In this document: positions 21,208 to 24,191 of the stretch, piece after piece | Layout: the number at the start of each line of letters is the position of its first letter | Numbering within the stretch: position 1 is the stretch's first letter | Assembly: GCA_034721895.1 (NCBI GenBank) | Contig: JAYEND010000044.1 | Location: 1-24,191 of the forward strand | Length of the DNA: 24,191 nucleotides | Direction of reading: 5' to 3' | From: SZUA-451 sp034721895 | GTDB taxonomy: Bacteria > Campylobacterota > Campylobacteria > Campylobacterales > Sulfurovaceae | Made by a program: the position numbers and the translations under genes | Notes under the pieces: model-generated | The model's database searches: none | What the model saw: the letters and a program-made list of their open reading frames with translations, nothing else | What the model was told of the DNA's origin: nothing

Positions 21208-22632
21208 ATGTCACATCATCCCAAAAAAACACTACAGAAGCATTGGCTGCAAATTGCTGTTTTTGTTTTTGGAACAATACTCTGGTTTCTCCCTACTCCC
21301 TCAGGCCTTGAGACGCAGGCATGGCATCTTTTTGCTATTTTTATTTCTGCCATCTTTGCCGTGATCATCAATGCTATGCCGATCTTTACCTCTTCGATCA
21401 TCGCTTTGGCTGTGGTAGTATTGACGGGAACCTTGACGACAAAACAAGCCTATAGCGGCTTTTCAGAGGACTTCATACTCCTCATTATCGTGGCATTTCT
21501 GATCGCCCGCGGGGTGATCAAATCAGGTCTGGGTAAGCGTATTGCTTTTTTGATCATCAAAAAGTTTGGAACTTCCAGTCTAAAGCTGGGCTATTCCATC
21601 GTCGCAGCCGATATGTTTATCTCCCCTGCTTTCCCCAGCAATACAGCTCGTTCGGGGGTACTCTATCCTATTGTCAGCGCCTTGGCTGCCGACAGCGGCT
21701 CGAAAGTTTCTGATGGCACCCGAAAAAAACTGGGTTCTTTTCTGATGATGACCTCCATGGCAGGCATTACCCTCTCCTCTACCCTTTGGCTGACCGCCAT
21801 GGCTGCCAATCCTGCAGGAGCCAAAATGGCCAAAGATGTTGGTATCGATATCTCGTATGGTTCCTGGGCTCTCGCAGCTTCAATACCTGTATTGCTCCTC
21901 TACTTTCTTGTACCCTGGGTGATCTTCAAAATCTATCCGCCTGATACCAAGGAGACACCCGAAGCGCCTCTCGTCGCGCAGGAAGCTCTCGACAAGATGG
22001 GGCCGGTCCATAAAAACGAGTGGATCATGGCAGGAGTTTTTATCGGAATGGTTGCACTGTGGGTGATGTCCGGCAGTTGGGGGCTGGACAAAACAGCTGT
22101 TGCTTTTCTTGGGTTGGGTATTTTGATGCTGGCCAATATCTTTACTCTCGATGATCTTCGCGGGGAAGGCAATGCACTGGGGACATTGGTATGGTTTTCG
22201 ATCCTCTATTCCATGAGTAAATATCTGAACGAACTTGGATTTATGGGCTGGGTGGGTGACCATATCTCCAGCAGCGTCACAGGTTTTTCCTGGCCTGTTG
22301 TTTATGTCTCTCTGATCGTAGGGTATGTCCTGATACACTACTTCTTTGTCTCCCAGACAGCACAGATGCTTGCACTCTTTTCCGTCTTTCTAGGCGTAGC
22401 CATACAAGCCGGTGTTCCGGCAGAGATGATGGCATATATGCTGCTTTTTGCAACCAACTTCAATGCGATCATCACCCCGCAAGGCTCTTCTGCCAACGTG
22501 ATTTATACCGGAAGCGGTTACATCCAGGCAGGTGAAGTTTACAGGGTGGGAGGTATTGTTACACTGGTCAATACGGTCGTGTTCCTCACCTTGGGTACGG
22601 CATGGATGATGTTGATACTGTGCTATAATTAA
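21208..22632 (+). CDS. DASS-family dicarboxylate/2-oxoglutarate translocator, CitT type
   Basis: A 474-residue inner-membrane carrier with about 12-14 hydrophobic segments. The first binding motif is SNT at 144-146 (SPAFPSNTARSG). The second half has FVSQTAQMLALF and the later IITPQGSSANVIYTGSGY. This form, with SPAFPSNTARSGV and ITPQGSSAN, matches the CitT / chloroplast DiT1 branch, which exchanges 2-oxoglutarate, malate, succinate, citrate or glutamate. AAAGGA lies 5 bases before the ATG. The following gene is a periplasmic glutaminase, which fits transport of glutamate or a derived dicarboxylate; this is an inference. Its last codons (TGC TAT AAT) form the promoter box of that gene. Confidence 0.88.
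   Translation: MSHHPKKTLQKHWLQIAVFVFGTILWFLPTPSGLETQAWHLFAIFISAIFAVIINAMPIFTSSIIALAVVVLTGTLTTKQAYSGFSEDFILLIIVAFLIARGVIKSGLGKRIAFLIIKKFGTSSLKLGYSIVAADMFISPAFPSNTARSGVLYPIVSALAADSGSKVSDGTRKKLGSFLMMTSMAGITLSSTLWLTAMAANPAGAKMAKDVGIDISYGSWALAASIPVLLLYFLVPWVIFKIYPPDTKETPEAPLVAQEALDKMGPVHKNEWIMAGVFIGMVALWVMSGSWGLDKTAVAFLGLGILMLANIFTLDDLRGEGNALGTLVWFSILYSMSKYLNELGFMGWVGDHISSSVTGFSWPVVYVSLIVGYVLIHYFFVSQTAQMLALFSVFLGVAIQAGVPAEMMAYMLLFATNFNAIITPQGSSANVIYTGSGYIQAGEVYRVGGIVTLVNTVVFLTLGTAWMMLILCYN
22621..22629 (+). promoter_or_regulatory. Extended -10 promoter of the glutaminase gene
   Basis: TGCTATAAT overlaps the last three sense codons of the citT-like gene. The glutaminase ATG is 31 bases downstream, with AAGGAG at 22648-22653. 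Confidence 0.6.
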
Positions 22633-22659
22633 AACAAATCATAAAAAAAGGAGTAACAA

Positions 22660-23745
22660 ATGCAAGTAAAGACTCAAAAAGAGACTGTTCTAAAGAGAGG
22701 ATTCATGACTCTCTCTATAGCATGCGCATCCCTTATCCTGATGAGCGGCACACCGGCAGAGGCAAAAGGCCCTCTGACGACAGAAGTCAAAACAGAGGCA
22801 GCCAAAGCAACCGGTTTGACAGAGGAGCGGATCAATGCAGTGCTGAAAGATGCTTATGAGAAGTTCAAGGACAATCAGGACGGAAAGAATGCTGACTATA
22901 TCAAAGCCCTTGCAATTGTTGACTCCAAGATCTTCGGTATTACCCTTGTGACTGCCGATGGAAAAGTCTATGAGATCGGCGACACAAAAGCAAATGTCTC
23001 CATCCAATCTATCTCCAAGGTCTTTACCGCAGCCAAAGTCATACAGGAAAAGGGAGACAAATTCCTCCAGGAAAAGATCGGTGTCAATGCAACCGGTTTG
23101 GCATTCAACTCCATTATTGCTATTGAGCAGCAAGCCGGTAGTGCATTCAATCCCTTTGTCAATGCCGGTGCGATCCAATCCACATCGTGGGTAAAAGCCA
23201 AAGACTCCAAAGAGCGCTGGGCGAAGATCAAATCCAATATGGATGATTTTGCCGGAAAGGAACTTCCTTTTAACGAAGATGTTTATCAGTCAGAAGTCAA
23301 TGACAACAAGCGTAATCAGGCCATTTCGAAACTACTCGATGCCTATGGACGTATGGGTTCGGATCCCCTGGAAGCAACAACAGTTTATACCAAACAGTGT
23401 TCTGTCAATATCTCTTCTCATGACCTGGGTGTCATGGGTGCGACCTTTGCCAATGATGGTGTCAATCCTGTCACCAAGAAAAAAGTCATTGATGAGAAAT
23501 ACGTTCCCCGTATCCTGGCAGTGATGGCAACAGCCGGGCTCTATGACAATGCAGGTGACTGGCTCTACCTGACAGGTACACCGGCAAAAAGCGGTGTAGG
23601 CGGCGGTATCCTCGCGATCGTACCGGGCAAAATGGGTATTGGTGTTGTTTCACCGCCGCTTGATAAATATGGCAACAGTGTCCGCGGACAGCAGGCAGCT
23701 GCGTATATCATCGAGCAGTTAGGTATCAACCCACTCGCACAATAA
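22660..23745 (+). CDS. glsA: Periplasmic glutaminase (serine-dependent GlsA family)
   Basis: A 361-residue glutaminase, longer than the usual 305-330 because it carries a secretion signal: basic LKRG, a hydrophobic stretch (16-30) and a probable cleavage after AEA (35). The enzyme hydrolyses glutamine to glutamate and ammonia using a beta-lactamase-like Ser-x-x-Lys site, here Ser117 and Lys120 in SIQSISKVF. Other family motifs are NPFVNAGAI, YGRMGSDPLEATTVYTKQCS and AKSGVGGGILAIVPGKMGIGVVSPPLD. AAGGAG precedes the ATG. Most bacterial GlsA proteins are cytosolic, so export is unusual and suggests scavenging of external glutamine. Upstream is a dicarboxylate carrier and 10 bases downstream a probable porin begins, suggesting one functional group. 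It has its own promoter. Confidence 0.92.
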   Translation: MQVKTQKETVLKRGFMTLSIACASLILMSGTPAEAKGPLTTEVKTEAAKATGLTEERINAVLKDAYEKFKDNQDGKNADYIKALAIVDSKIFGITLVTADGKVYEIGDTKANVSIQSISKVFTAAKVIQEKGDKFLQEKIGVNATGLAFNSIIAIEQQAGSAFNPFVNAGAIQSTSWVKAKDSKERWAKIKSNMDDFAGKELPFNEDVYQSEVNDNKRNQAISKLLDAYGRMGSDPLEATTVYTKQCSVNISSHDLGVMGATFANDGVNPVTKKKVIDEKYVPRILAVMATAGLYDNAGDWLYLTGTPAKSGVGGGILAIVPGKMGIGVVSPPLDKYGNSVRGQQAAAYIIEQLGINPLAQ

Positions 23746-23755
23746 AGGAATGAAA

Positions 23756-24191
23756 ATGAAAATTTCTTATTCAAAAATCTTGCTTGCGGCTTTGCTCCCT
23801 TTGATGGGAACATCGCTTTTGGCAACTGAAAAACTTGATGCATCGAAAAACGATACAGTAGATCCTGACCATGCTTATGAGACGGTTAAACCTACTGAAG
23901 ATGTAGTTATGGCGAGTTTAGCCACCCGTGTCAGGGTTAACCAACCCAACTACACCTTTGATCCGTTTTATTATGCATTTAAAGAGCTTGGCATCCAAAC
24001 ACCAAAGGGATGGGAGATCACAGGTGACCTGCGCACCGGATATGTGAATTATGATTACAGTAACTCTCCTTATAATTTCAATCCTGATATCAATAAAGGG
24101 CATAAAGACTCCAAAGGGTATTATTTCATCCCAAAGGTCTCCATCACTTCGCCCAAATACAAGGGTTTTTATGGGAAGATCACCGGGGCCG
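23756..24191 (+). CDS. Probable outer-membrane porin, N-terminal part (runs off the window)
   Basis: The open frame has no stop before the window ends; about 145 residues are seen. The start MKISYSKILLAALLPLMG gives a clear signal peptide, probably cleaved near LLA (23). An ATG two codons earlier (23750) abuts the AAAGGA site at 23744-23749, so the 23756 start with a 6-base spacing is preferred. The mature part has a stretch NPDIN, KGYYFIPKVSITSPKYKGFYGKI and TGDLRTGYVNYDY, alternating polar and aromatic residues typical of the first strands of a beta barrel. It resembles the OprD-type porins of this phylum, but the family is not certain from this fragment. It lies 10 bases after glsA and is probably co-transcribed. 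Confidence 0.65.
   Translation, partial: MKISYSKILLAALLPLMGTSLLATEKLDASKNDTVDPDHAYETVKPTEDVVMASLATRVRVNQPNYTFDPFYYAFKELGIQTPKGWEITGDLRTGYVNYDYSNSPYNFNPDINKGHKDSKGYYFIPKVSITSPKYKGFYGKITGA

Overview
The window looks like a chromosomal segment from a Campylobacterota (epsilonproteobacterial) bacterium, most like the Sulfurovum/Sulfurimonas group. This rests on moderate GC, on the recurring extended -10 box TGCTATAAT, and on the minus-strand run trkA-like, aroB, mscS, mtaB, ftsH-like, bioV next to divergent tgt. As I recall it, that gene order matches Helicobacter pylori. The genus is an inference from memory, not a database result.

Left end (1-2813): the 3' end of mnmE is followed by a gene-free stretch with two tandem 70-80 nt structured copies that resemble the GEMM-I (cyclic-di-GMP class I) riboswitch. 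They are followed immediately by a 1572-bp IS4-type insertion sequence with 20-bp perfect terminal inverted repeats and a frameshifted transposase. The right IS end supplies the stop codon of an uncharacterised minus-strand gene.

Middle left (2974-9871): a two-gene operon has a YbdK-type carboxylate-amine ligase and a leaderless gamma-glutamyltransferase-like Ntn hydrolase. Then come a small unknown protein, mltG with a long charged tail, aquaporin aqpZ on the opposite strand, and an unusually long MipA/OmpV-like outer-membrane protein.

Core minus-strand block (9877-17539): reading right to left, this has a TrkA-C-containing protein, aroB, an MscS-type channel, the tRNA methylthiotransferase mtaB, an FtsH-like AAA protein lacking the HEAGH zinc site, and bioV. 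From aroB to bioV the genes overlap by 1 to 26 bases, so they are probably translationally coupled. bioV starts at a GTG inside the ftsH-like gene. tgt diverges from this block.

Right part (18723-24191): an L,D-transpeptidase remnant is interrupted by a 311-bp non-coding element with 33-bp inverted ends and a TA target duplication. Removing the element and one TA restores the frame and a plausible C-terminus. Beyond it, two divergent DASS/SLC13-type carboxylate transporters flank a regulatory region with a 17-bp palindrome and a 149-nt fold-back leader. A periplasmic glutaminase and the start of a probable porin follow. Together these last genes suggest outer-membrane uptake, periplasmic hydrolysis of glutamine, and carboxylate transport.

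The strongest unusual signals are the tandem GEMM-like RNAs orphaned by an IS, the small element caught inside the transpeptidase gene, the fold-back leader before the citT-like gene, the protease-dead FtsH homologue, and the GGT-like protein with altered substrate residues.
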